Shown here piece after piece: positions 9,892 to 19,158 of a DNA stretch of 23,701 nt. The position numbers were made by a program, and so were the translations under genes. The first letter of the stretch is position 1. Each line of letters opens with the position of its first letter. The notes under the pieces are model-generated. The model was not told the origin of the DNA. It saw nothing but the letters and a program-made list of their open reading frames with translations, and did no database searches. The stretch spans positions 1,085,458 to 1,109,158 of the forward strand of contig BFEA01000531.1 of NCBI GenBank assembly GCA_003427395.1, in the 5' to 3' direction. This DNA is from Chara braunii (lineage: Eukaryota > Streptophyta > Charophyceae > Charales > Characeae).

Positions 9892-10656
9892 ATGGCGGGA
9901 AGGGACTATGTCAGGGAGAGGCGTGTGCTAGTGTACGGAATGGAGAAGATGGAGAGGGAGGTTGAACGAATCCACAAGTACTTAGTGGAGAGGGGTGATA
10001 GCATCACAGTCACGATGTGTTGCGGTAGATCCGTTTGTGAAAGTGACATGTCTTTCGAGAACATTCACGCGCGGAGGTGGGCAAGTTCCGTTCTCAAGAG
10101 ACTGCGTGCTTCAAGAGATAGTCTGCGACATTGCTGCGACCAACTTGTCATCCACAACCTCCAGATCCGACGAGATAATGAGGAGTGGAGACGAATGTGG
10201 GGGAACAGCCGAGTGGAAGTACGGGACACTACCCAAGCCTTGCACGCTGCAGTTTGAGACAGGGACGAAGCTTGGTCGAGGTGCGAGGCCGCCGATATGG
10301 AGCTGCAAGTGGCACGCCAGCAGGCTGAAACCGCTTGGAGGTTCTACAACGACATTGTGCATGGAGTAGCGGGGGGGACTGTTGGTGACAACGATTTGTG
10401 TCGCTATTTCGAAGCTCTTTGCGTCGGTGGAAAGGGAAAAGCTGCTGCCACCTCATCAGCAACAGAGGGCGGACATTGGGCGACATGTTCATGTTGCTAG
10501 GAACCCAGTGCGAGGATGAAAATGATAGAGAAAGAGATCGCACATCTTCAGATTAGTAACGAGCTTCTGAGCCTCCCTGCGTCCTTCTGGGACGAGTCCA
10601 ATTGGCAGCCTGTTTATTTTTCCATGGGGCAGTCGTCTGGCCCTCCGTCTGCGTGA
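9892..10656 (+). pseudogene. Companion ORF beside the Harbinger transposase, interrupted
   Basis: I do not recognise this family. One frame runs from the ATG at 9892 to the TGA at 10654 (255 codons) with two internal stops, TGA at 10255 and TAG at 10498. The sequence after each stop stays protein-like. It is rich in Arg, Glu and Trp, with heptad-like stretches (RRDNEEWRRMWGNSR; DEAWSRCEAADMELQVARQQ) suggesting a coiled coil. It lies 180 bases after the transposase frame, in the same direction. PIF/Harbinger elements usually carry a second, Myb/SANT-like protein needed for transposition. I see no clear Myb tryptophan pattern, so that role is only a positional guess. Confidence 0.5.
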
Positions 10657-10692
10657 TGTCCTTCACAGTGTGTTCGGTGAATGGAGGAGGTT

Positions 10693-11202
<510 letters not shown>

Positions 11203-11259
11203 TATATTTGGGTTCGTGCAGCATTTCCACGATATCGTTATGATCAATTAATGAGACTT
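11203..11259 (+). pseudogene. nad1: Mitochondrial nad1 3' fragment in nuclear DNA
   Basis: The frame reads [18 protein letters not shown], a signature near the C-terminus of mitochondrial NADH dehydrogenase subunit 1 ([15 protein letters not shown]). The plastid homologue ndhA differs strongly at this position. Homology stops at once into TATATA. At about 57 bases it is a relic, probably a nuclear copy of mitochondrial DNA, with no function expected. Confidence 0.72.
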
Positions 11260-11271
11260 ATATATATATAT

Positions 11272-11330
11272 AGGGTTCAGCCTCCTGATGAGTCGGTGAA
11301 ACTCCGACGAAACAGTTTGTCACAGCCCCT
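11272..11330 (+). ncRNA. Hammerhead ribozyme core (type I-like)
   Basis: All conserved core parts are present in order. CTGATGA is at 11285-11291. Stem II is GTCGG (11292-11296) paired with CCGAC (11304-11308) around a 7-nt loop. GAAA is at 11309-11312. A 3-bp stem III is ACA (11312-11314) with TGT (11318-11320), and C11321 is the expected cleavage nucleotide. A small closed stem III is typical of type I hammerheads in Penelope-like elements and retrozymes. Helix I is weak: only AGGG (11272-11275) with CCCT (11327-11330), plus a GC pair or two, across internal mismatches. Activity is therefore uncertain. Confidence 0.72.
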
Positions 11331-11410
11331 CATTTGTTGTCCTCTTCTCCCTCTCTGCCTACGGTTTACCGGGCAGTTCTATTTGACGATATATATATAG
11401 ATATATATAT

Positions 11411-11591
11411 TTGAGTACTTCTGAGATTGTTGAACAACAGTGTCAATATGGGATTTTCAGCTGGAATATATGGCGTCAGCCAGTTGGTTTTATTACTTTT
11501 TTTATAGCATCCTTAGCAGAATGTGAAAGATTACCATTTGATTTGCCAGAAGCTGAAGAAGAATTAGTAGCAGGTTATCAGACTGAATATT
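11411..11591 (+). pseudogene. ndhA: Plastid ndhA internal fragment in nuclear DNA
   Basis: The frame reads [20 protein letters not shown], then [20 protein letters not shown] and [19 protein letters not shown]. This is the central part of the plastid NDH-complex subunit NdhA; mitochondrial nad1 has a clearly different version ([20 protein letters not shown]). No stop occurs in about 60 codons, so the copy is young or conserved. Homology ends after GYQTEY, where the plastid gene would continue with SGIKF. A nuclear plastid DNA insertion is the likely origin. Confidence 0.85.
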
Positions 11592-11817
11592 ATATATCTG
11601 GCCATTACATGGCCATTGTCCATGCCTCTGTTTTATGGGAGCTGTGGGACAGTAGCACCGTGGTCTGGGCCTTGATTGATGTCGGGACGTTCCTCTTCAA
11701 TGATGATGTTTTCTTGCCGCATCGAACTGCCCACAGACTCATTTATATCACTTCCTCACCCTCATCTCCTCAGAGTCCTCACTCTTTGTGGTGTTGAGTC
11801 TGTTGGCTACTTTCTTA
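11592..11817. other. Flank of the organelle fragments, no gene
   Basis: The frame from ndhA stays open to 11797 but the residues no longer resemble any complex I subunit. A short palindrome (TGGCCATTACATGGCCA) lies near 11602. Nothing else is recognised. Confidence 0.5.
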
Positions 11818-11969
11818 AACCATCAGTACTTGGCCTAGCTATCGGCCGCGGAAAAAAATAGAGTAGAAGCGTTTCTAGTCGGATGAATTTGGGCGCTCTT
11901 GTAGTGGCACGTACGTTTCCTAAACTTGTGAGTTGTTAACGGGCAGAACTTCAGGAAGTACTGGTGGTT
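11818..11969. mobile_element. MITE with AACCA(T/C)CAGTACTT ends
   Basis: The left end is AACCATCAGTACTT and the right end, on the minus strand, is AACCACCAGTACTT: 13 of 14 bases match. TA flanks both sides (11816-11817 and 11970-11971). At 152 bp without coding capacity it belongs with the element at 1989-2132. Confidence 0.7.
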
Positions 11970-12050
11970 TAATACCTGTCCTGCGGGACATTCGTTAAAA
12001 TTGCAACGATACAGAGAAGGGTAGTTAGCATGGCCGCTGCGCAGGGATGA

Positions 12051-12301
12051 CATAATAGCATACTTGCAAGCGGACGCCGTCCGGGCGGTTCCGCACGTGT
12101 GGCAGACCGCCGGACCAGACCCGTGAGGCGCACGAATGTGCGCCCGACGACCAGTTACNNNNNNNNNNNNNNNNNNNNNNNNNNNNNNNNNNNNNNNNNN
12201 NNNNNNNNNNNNNNNNNNNNNNNNNNNNNNNNNNNNNNNNNNNNGGACCGGACCGGACCGGACGCTCGTCCGGTCCGTCTGCTTGCAAGTATGCATAATA
12301 G
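12051..12301. mobile_element. hAT-like MITE with 8-bp target duplication, spanning the gap
   Basis: CATAATAG occurs at 12051-12058 and 12294-12301. Immediately inside are CATACTTGCAAGC (12059-12071) and its inverse complement (12281-12293), a perfect 13-bp inverted repeat. The similarity goes on with one mismatch into GACG. The inside is GC-rich with GGACC tandem units. An 8-bp duplication is characteristic of the hAT superfamily. The centre is missing from the assembly. Confidence 0.78.
12159..12244. other. Assembly gap (run of N)
   Basis: 86 undetermined bases. They sit in the middle of a hairpin-forming element next to GGACC repeats, which probably explains the failure. Confidence 0.99.
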
Positions 12302-12533
12302 TAATACCGATTTGCATGTAAGTAGGTTGATCTCGTATATATCAAAACAGGTGTGCACTGCCAGACCACATCAACAAAATGCCAGTACATGCGGCAGCTT
12401 CAAACCCGTAGTGGAGTCTTTCAGCAAAATGATCCATGCACTGATGAACATAACAGATAACAAGGAAAATGATGGTTCCTAGTACTTGCTACGATGACAT
12501 GAAAGTCATGGAATCCAGTAGTTAAAAAGAACG
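12302..12533. other. No gene seen
   Basis: Plain sequence between the hAT-like element and the 53-bp tandem repeat. Short frames only, none recognisable. Confidence 0.5.
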
Positions 12534-12639
12534 TAGAGCCATATATCCCACTGTCAATCAAGAAAAAAGATTTGAAATAGGTGCTTTAGAGCCATATATC
12601 CCACTGCCAATCAAGAAAAAAGAATTGAAATATGTGTTT
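12534..12639 (+). repeat. 53-bp tandem duplication
   Basis: Two adjacent copies starting TAGAGCCATATATCCCACTG and running through CAATCAAGAAAAAAGA, with a few differences. Unit spacing is 53 bases. Confidence 0.85.
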
Positions 12640-12831
12640 GCTTATTGTGGTCTTACCTCTACTCGGTAGTTCAGTAGCAGGCGTGCTTGAACGCTTTCTT
12701 CGTTCACAAGGGGCTGCCTTGGATAACAACCACCTCCCTTACTCTTCCTAAGGGAAATAGCAGTCTTTGTGTGACGCTCCCCTGCGAGACCCGTCTGGCC
12801 TCTGTGCTGGTAAAAGAGCGGGGACCCCCGC

Positions 12832-13260
12832 AAAATAATTGTTTTACCTTTTACGTTGATATGATAAAATAAGATATTCAAAGTTTCAAACGTCTTACTT
12901 GGCGATAAGATAACAAAAAGTGTCATATCAACGTAAAAGTTAAAAGAATTATTTTAGAACACTTATTGACAAAGCCCACAAAAAATGTTTGAATATCTTA
13001 CGTGGCTATGAGATATTCACGATTCATCGTAAAACAAATTTCCATTCATATTGTTTGAAATTTGAATATCTGGTTTTAAAAATATACCCCTAAATCAATT
13101 GGTTCACGGTGATGCAATAAAGTAAGAAATATGTTTGAATATCTTACTTGGCTATAAGATAGGAAAGATAGTTCTCTCTCAAATGAGATGCTAAAAATAT
13201 ATTTCTGATAGGCAAGTAATGTTTGTCATAGTTTTCAAAAATAATTGTTTTACGTTGATA
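12832..13260. repeat. AT-rich foldback repeat cluster
   Basis: The arms at 12832-12866 and 12921-12955 are inverse complements at 32 of 35 positions (core TTTTACGTTGATATGA) with a 54-base loop. A third, forward copy of the arm is at 13237-13260. A second motif, GAATATCTTACTTGGCTATA, appears in variant form near 12886, 12988 and 13133. Decayed, overlapping MITE copies would explain it. Confidence 0.68.
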
Positions 13261-13395
13261 GAAGTTCATATAACAAAGATATTTACTATCGCATTAATTC
13301 TTTGTCATGTTGACAAAATTTCTAAAAGAAATCAGGGGTGCAGGGTAGCTCCCAATGCATCAGGTAGAGATATAAGGAACAGTCAAGGAAAATAT

Positions 13396-13667
13396 GTTTG
13401 CCCCTAGGCTACCAGCAGGGCCGCCCGGGCTGCTCGGGTCACCCTTTTTCCCCAGACGCCCCGGCCGTGCCAGGACCAGGGAAGGTCCCAGCAATAAAAA
13501 AGGAAATCCGAAAAAAGTTCAAAAAACACTATGCTATGGAGAAAAAATAAATTGAACAACTTTTTGCCTCAGGTTCACGGCGAAATTCTGTCTTTTTTTT
13601 TTTTTTTTTTTTTTTGGGCCCGGCCGTGCAAGTTGTCCCGGGCCACTCTGGTAGCCTAGGTTTGCCC
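13396..13667. mobile_element. hAT-like MITE, CTAGGCTACCAG ends
   Basis: The target duplication GTTTGCCC is at 13396-13403 and 13660-13667. The ends CTAGGCTACCAG (13404-13415) and their inverse complement (13648-13659) are perfect over 12 bp, with looser GC-rich similarity further in. The 256-bp element has a poly(T) tract at 13593-13615 and no coding capacity. A related partial copy lies at 7441 in the opposite orientation. Confidence 0.82.
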
Positions 13668-14210
13668 ATCAAAACGAATTTGGCACTCACCAGATGCACA
13701 TGTTCAATACACCAATGGTTAATAGGTGGTGCCATTTTCGGCGAATTTTTCACCGAAACTGCCACATTTCCCTGAAGTTTTGTTTTTTAAACTTTTTTCC
13801 CTCGGTTCGGCAGGCCCAACCTTTCTGGCTGAGCAGGATAGGGCCAGTAGCCCTTTTTCAAAATTCAAATTCATTGAGATATGTTGTATTGCTGTGGCAG
13901 TTCGGTTGGAAAAAAAAAAAAAAAAAAAAAGTGCATGAGATGTTCGCCTCAGGGTAGTAATAACCGCCGGGGGAGTGCCTATCGCAACTTTGTTTAAGGT
14001 CAGCCTACCTCATAAATCATAAATGCATATCGAGGATGGCATGAATAACAACTCACGCCTTTCCCACCTCTAACTTGAAGAATGATAGGCTAGATGCATC
14101 TCCATGTATCATGATGAAGAAGCTGGATAGGAGCAACCTTACGAAGAGAAGGCCCTTTCAAAAACCTATTAAGCATTATGAGGTAAGGAACTCGTAAAGA
14201 GAAGTTCTTA
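13668..14210. other. No gene seen
   Basis: Intergenic sequence with a 20-base A run near 13911-13930 and no recognisable product in any frame. Confidence 0.5.
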
Positions 14211-14375
14211 GGGGCAGATCCCACTGGCAAAGAGGATTGGAATAAGTGGCTGAATCTGGACGTGTTCCACACAGAGATGCGGAAAAGCAGTTCAATCGCA
14301 ATTGTTTGCACCTCTCCACAAACGCGTCCAGATTCAGAGGCTTATTCAATCGTCTTTGCCAGTGGGATCTGGCCC
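14211..14375. mobile_element. Foldback MITE with 53-bp inverted arms
   Basis: The left arm, 14211-14263, contains AGATCCCACTGGCAAAGA and CTGAATCTGGACG. The right arm, 14323-14375, carries the inverse complements with a few mismatches and one small shift. A 59-base loop separates them. No clear direct target duplication is visible; TA occurs just outside both ends. Confidence 0.75.
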
Positions 14376-14839
14376 GTAAATGGATGTGAAAATCCGGCAT
14401 AAGTTGTGCAAATCAACTGGTTGCAAGAATCATAGCATAGACTCACCCTATCTCACACTATTCTACAGGCATTGGCTCAAACCACCAGTACTTCCAAGCC
14501 TCCTTTTCCCAACATGCATTTCCAGAGCACACCAACAAAAAGCAAACCAGTCCGGGCACATTTTTGGGTCTTATGTTTTGCCTGATGACGCCAACAAGAT
14601 TTAGAGCACTTGGTAATGGACCACCGAACTGCTCACATGATATCTACCGATCGGAGGTCCTGTTGGTTTGAAGAAGAGAAGAAGCATAATAATGATGCAG
14701 TCCATTGCACCTATGTTCAAGAGACAGTGACTCGTTCAAGTTGTCGCTCAGCTCCCGAGACCTGCGAGTCCTGGAAGTAAACCTTTCTATGTCTGAATTC
14801 AACCCCCTGGCCATACAATGCGAATCCCTCCGTACTCTG
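14376..14839. other. No gene; one isolated element end
   Basis: AACCACCAGTACTTCC at 14480-14495 matches the ends of the MITE at 11818, but no partner end was found. Otherwise unremarkable sequence. Confidence 0.45.
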
Positions 14840-14860
14840 CCCCCCCCCCCCCCCCCCCCC

Positions 14861-14950
<90 letters not shown>
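14840..14950 (+). repeat. Poly(C) tract followed by (CA)n
   Basis: About 80 C with a single A at 14861, then about 15 CA units. The opposite strand is poly(G) and could fold into quadruplexes. The exact length may be an assembly estimate. Frames of Pro or Gly across it are not genes. Confidence 0.95.
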
Positions 14951-14952
<2 letters not shown>

Positions 14953-16353
14953 TTCCCCAAGCTGATGAGAATGCCAAGAAATCTTGCAAAAATATATATT
15001 TTTATTTTTTATTTTTTATATTTTTTATTTTTTGGGGGGACAAGGCTCCAATCTATTCGTGGGGAGCAGCACGGGCTGGGAACCGGGCCCAGCGTCTTAT
15101 ATGGAAATTTACATCGAATTTTGAAAGTTTGAGATACCGGGGCCATTACCCGGCTTTGGCTAAGAGAACTTTGAGAGAATTTTGAAGTACTTAGAAAATT
15201 ACTACGACAAAACACAGAAAAAAGGTCTGCCCACAACGAAACACAGCACGCCACCACAGAGGTCCTACAAATGCTCAAACCCTGTGGATCCCTAGCAAGT
15301 TAGCAACCCTTGTACAGCTCTCCAGCAGTGTCTTACTCCCTGCCGAGCTCTTCCGGGCCTCACACCCCCACCCTGCTTGAAATTTTATCTGATGCAGCCA
15401 GCAATTGCTCTAAATCTTGTTGGCGAGGTCCGGCAACGAAAAATAGTAAAATATGAAATGCTGTAAATCTTGCTCGACGCTGCCAGCAAGAATTAGAGAA
15501 TTTGTTTAGTCCACTCACCATTGATATTCAGCCTATGCTAATAATGGACTACTGAACCGACCAGCAAAATAGATGTTGATGGACAATCCTTTGCGCATGT
15601 GAATGAACATTGGGTGATTGGGATAGGGCCAGCTGCCCTACTATATGCTTTTGAACTGGGGGGTGTGTTTTGTGGGTATATGATTAATGCCAGCCGTCGG
15701 GGCTGAGAATTTGTATATCTAGGTCTTCTCGATATCACGTGTGTCATCCCTACTATGCATATCCCTTTGTTGTTGCTAAGGACAAGCTGAGTCCTGAGTC
15801 TTCATTTATACATCCCTACGCTGTCATTTATACTAATCCACAGATTCCACACTCCTCTCACGTTTGTCTTCTTTCGCTCTAATTGAACCAATTTTAAAGC
15901 GGTCATCGGCCTTGGAAATTCATGCGATCTTCACACAAATGTGGCAATCCACTATTATACCGCAGTCGTACAACTGCAAACATGCTTTTCACGGCCTCGC
16001 CGTTCATCGTCCGGACCAACCCCCCCCACCCTAGACGTCCATATCCTTCTCTATATTTCGTCATTCACTACCTACCTACCACTAGTCCTGAGCCTATACA
16101 GGGGACTCCTGCGAGCATAGTTACCTCTCACAATCAAAGGGATGCATGTTGGCCCCCACCCTAATAGGCAGTGGTCGGGGAGTAGGGTGGGGCTGCCCAT
16201 GGGGGTCAGTGGGGATTCAATTGACGACCCCCTGCCAATGGAGCACGGTCCCACTGGCTACGGGATTAAGGTAAACAGTGGAACCCAGTGTTCATATGTA
16301 AGCAGCCGTTCCCATAAAGTTTTGGCAGACTTCATTTTGGGTATAGTATTCTT
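14951..16353. other. No gene seen
   Basis: T-rich run at 14995-15033, then ordinary sequence. Two diverged direct copies of a unit with AAATCTTG and GCCAGCAA lie near 15395-15495. No frame is convincing on either strand. Confidence 0.5.
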
Positions 16354-16593
16354 TTGAGATTTTTGGCTTTTCGGAATGTAGAGACGTTGTTTGATTATTG
16401 GTGCAACATTTTCACGAGTTATGGAGCCGCACTGCACTACGCTACCCTGTACAATTTGTTGGGTGATCTTTGCACTAACTCTACAAATCTACTCGATAAA
16501 TTATTTCGTATAGCTGTCAGAAAACATGGAGGAGAAGAACTCTACAGGGTCGTAGAGTCCCCAGCCTGCAACAACCCATTCTTGTATGACTAA
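16354..16593 (+). CDS. Unassigned short open frame
   Basis: A 79-codon frame of fairly balanced composition (for example NVETLFDYWCNIF and LLDKLFRIAVRKHGGEELYR), not made of simple repeat. The family is not recognised, no splice partners are identified and the start codon is not a clean ATG. It could be an exon relic or chance. Confidence 0.15.
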   Translation: MRFLAFRNVETLFDYWCNIFTSYGAALHYATLYNLLGDLCTNSTNLLDKLFRIAVRKHGGEELYRVVESPACNNPFLYD

Positions 16594-18600
16594 CACCATT
16601 TGGAGAGTGAACTTGGTGTCTGGGCGGCCAGAAGGGACGTTCGGCTGTCTTTTTGTGCTGTCTATAGTTGGAGAGTCCGACTTTGGGCCTCGCCACGTCG
16701 TTCTTGAAATTTACGTTTCCGTAAGTAGAGGCATCACTGTGACGCCCAACCTCTTGCCCGGCACGACTTCCTGACCGGAGTGAGTGTAGGCCCGTTAGTG
16801 CAAGATAGGGGGTGTGCCAAAAATTTTAGGAAAGTGGGGGTTGGAGTCCCAAGTCGGAACTGGGATCTCAGATGTCAAGGTCCCAATGACAAAGCGGAGT
16901 AGGCCCAATCACTGAGGATACACAGGCAATTAGCTCGTAGAGGCGCGGGTGGGGCCGGCCCTGTTTCGAGCCCGTCTCGACGTCGATTTCCCGACTGCTG
17001 TACTTCCAGAAGACAATGGGGGTCTTCAGGAAGACAATGGGGGTCTTGTTGCTCATAGATGTGGTGCCTATGGGACTCGCAGAGTTCACAATCTAATACA
17101 GAAGGCCTGAACCGGAGGCTCCTCTCATGGATTTCCTCTTCACCGCGAGTTCGGTAGAACTCGCGATCCCGCCGACACTCAAAACACATGTAAAGTGGCC
17201 AATACGGGGCAACGGCCGGCCACAGTATGACCATTAATCGGTGATAGGGGAGGAGAGTGAAGAAGGGTGGGTACGTAGTCTCGATAATGACCACTTTGGG
17301 CTTAAGGTATTATTGATGGTGCCCACAATCAGGGAACTGAGTGGGACAGCGCGAGCGAGCGAGGGCTTGTTGAAGGTTCGACTCGCAGAGTCATTCCTCG
17401 CCCGTTTGAAAGGGGAGGGAGAGAGATTTGATCTGGGAAACCGGGATTCGATAGTAGTGTGGAGGGTAGTCAAGCAATTTTTTTCAGTGACTCTGTACGA
17501 GCTGCACAACTCCAACTCCATCGCGGGCATCCAACGCTGGCTTAAGTTCAATAGCCAGGTCGTCACATTTAAACAGTAGCTAGAAAAGGAACAAAAAACA
17601 TTCTAACGCATCCTCAACATACACCTACTCAAGCATCATACGCAAATCAAAGACAATTTCAAATTCGTGACCTGACTGTAAGTTAGCGATTGTTTAAAGA
17701 AAACGAGTCGAGAAAACGAAATCATACCCATGAAAGACTGAGCCATCAAACACACAAAAGACCAATTATTCATGGAGCAACCCAAGAAAGTTAGCACATT
17801 CCATCAACTCACGATTCCGGACTCGTCAAGTGCACAAATTGACACGGCGTGGATCACTCCTTGGACTTCAAAACTGAAATGCGCGTAGAGAAGAGACATA
17901 CTTTCATCCAGACGTGCGCATGCATGTATGCTCATAACGAAAATCAGAGCAAGTGTGAGAGTGACTCTGAGTGAGAGAAGAGAGCAGGACGAAGAGGGGA
18001 AGAAGGCGAAGGCCGCTAAGCCAGACAACAAAATTGTGGGATTAATTTGGAAAAATACAAAATACAACCCGATCACAACACCATCTCCACCTCTCGTCAC
18101 CATCCACTTCCACAATCGGTGCAGGTAGTCCGTCGCCTCGCCCCCACCAGCTACCCATAGTTGTCACCCCTTTTATTCCGATTATGCAAGCTAGGTTCGC
18201 TCGTGCCCCGCAGTCAGTTGAGGCCACACGCGAACCTCGCACAATCCCCACCAGCCGGTCGGGTCACCCAACTGTACACTCACCTCCACAATACCAGCAT
18301 TCGTTAGCCGACCCTCTTGGCAGCGCTAACTCCAAAGTTTAGATTAGAGAGAGATAATGATCGTGTTTACTGAATTTAGAGTGAGAATGCATGTGCGAGA
18401 TAACCGGGATTGGATTGGAAGAACAGGAAGGAGAGGAGGGAGTGCCTACCATCTGCATACCCAGACCGCGATGCGGGGGCTTCATGCATCAATCCTGGCA
18501 TGCATCGTCTCGGCCAATCAGAACGAACAAAAGGGTAGGAGAATGAATAGACGCCAAAAGCTACCGAGGAAACATGGGGAGAGTGGGGTAGGGCGCCATT
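16594..18600. other. No supported gene
   Basis: A 112-codon open frame at 17241-17579 (with VVWRVVKQFFSVTLYELHN) is the longest here but matches nothing I know. A TGTGACGCCCAACC motif near 16738 recalls the start of some Ty3-type LTRs, but no matching 3' end, primer-binding site or coding part was found. Confidence 0.4.
17009..17049 (+). repeat. 21-bp tandem duplication with palindromic unit
   Basis: GAAGACAATGGGGGTCTTC occurs twice, spaced 21 bases. Each unit can fold (GAAGAC with GTCTTC). Confidence 0.8.
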
Positions 18601-18607
18601 AGAGCGC

Positions 18608-18965
18608 CGCTCTAACCCCCACTACTCCCACTCTAACCCCGTTCTACCACTTTTTCTCCCCGTCTAACCCACTTTTGAAAAATGCATGAGTGGTGGGGGG
18701 CTGCAGATGATGAGGACTAAGCCCCCCCACTCCGAAAACGACAAAAAAAAAAACATCCCTTTATTCCCCTACACCCCTGAACATCCCTCCCCTACAACCA
18801 TCGACACCACTCTGCTGCGCCCCTTCCCAACACTCCCCAACACACCGCCACCCCGCCTCCACCCCTCAACACCCCTACCCTGCACCCCTCAGCACCCTCC
18901 CCTACACCCCTCAACACCCTTCCTCAACTTCAACACACCTCCCCTAAGACCCTCAACACCCCTCC
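18608..18965 (+). repeat. C-rich degenerate minisatellite
   Basis: First CTCTAACCCC-like units (18612-18670), then many variants of CACCCCTCAACACCC (about 18770-18965). Open Pro/Thr-rich frames across it reflect the repeat, not a gene. Confidence 0.75.
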
Positions 18966-19005
18966 CATCACTCGGCTGTCGCTCCCAACGCTTGAAGCCG
19001 CCCCC

Positions 19006-19066
<61 letters not shown>

Positions 19067-19067
19067 N

Positions 19068-19154
<87 letters not shown>
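19006..19154 (+). repeat. (CT)n microsatellite with one N
   Basis: About 150 bases of CT repeat with an undetermined base at 19067. Confidence 0.97.

Positions 19155-19158
<4 letters not shown>

Noticed and set aside
11411-11797. A functional 128-residue nuclear NdhA-like gene
   Set aside because: Similarity stops at about 11591 and the piece is an internal segment lacking both ends of the protein and any targeting signal.
12832-13260. CRISPR-like array in the AT-rich repeats
   Set aside because: Repeats are diverged, irregularly spaced and in both orientations; the context is eukaryotic.
14644-15132. Poly-Gly and poly-Pro frames
   Set aside because: Translation of the poly(C)/poly(G) and CA tracts.
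16738-18300. Ty3-type LTR or solo LTR
   Set aside because: Only a TGTGACGCCC-like start was seen; no second LTR, matching terminus, target duplication, primer-binding site or polyprotein.
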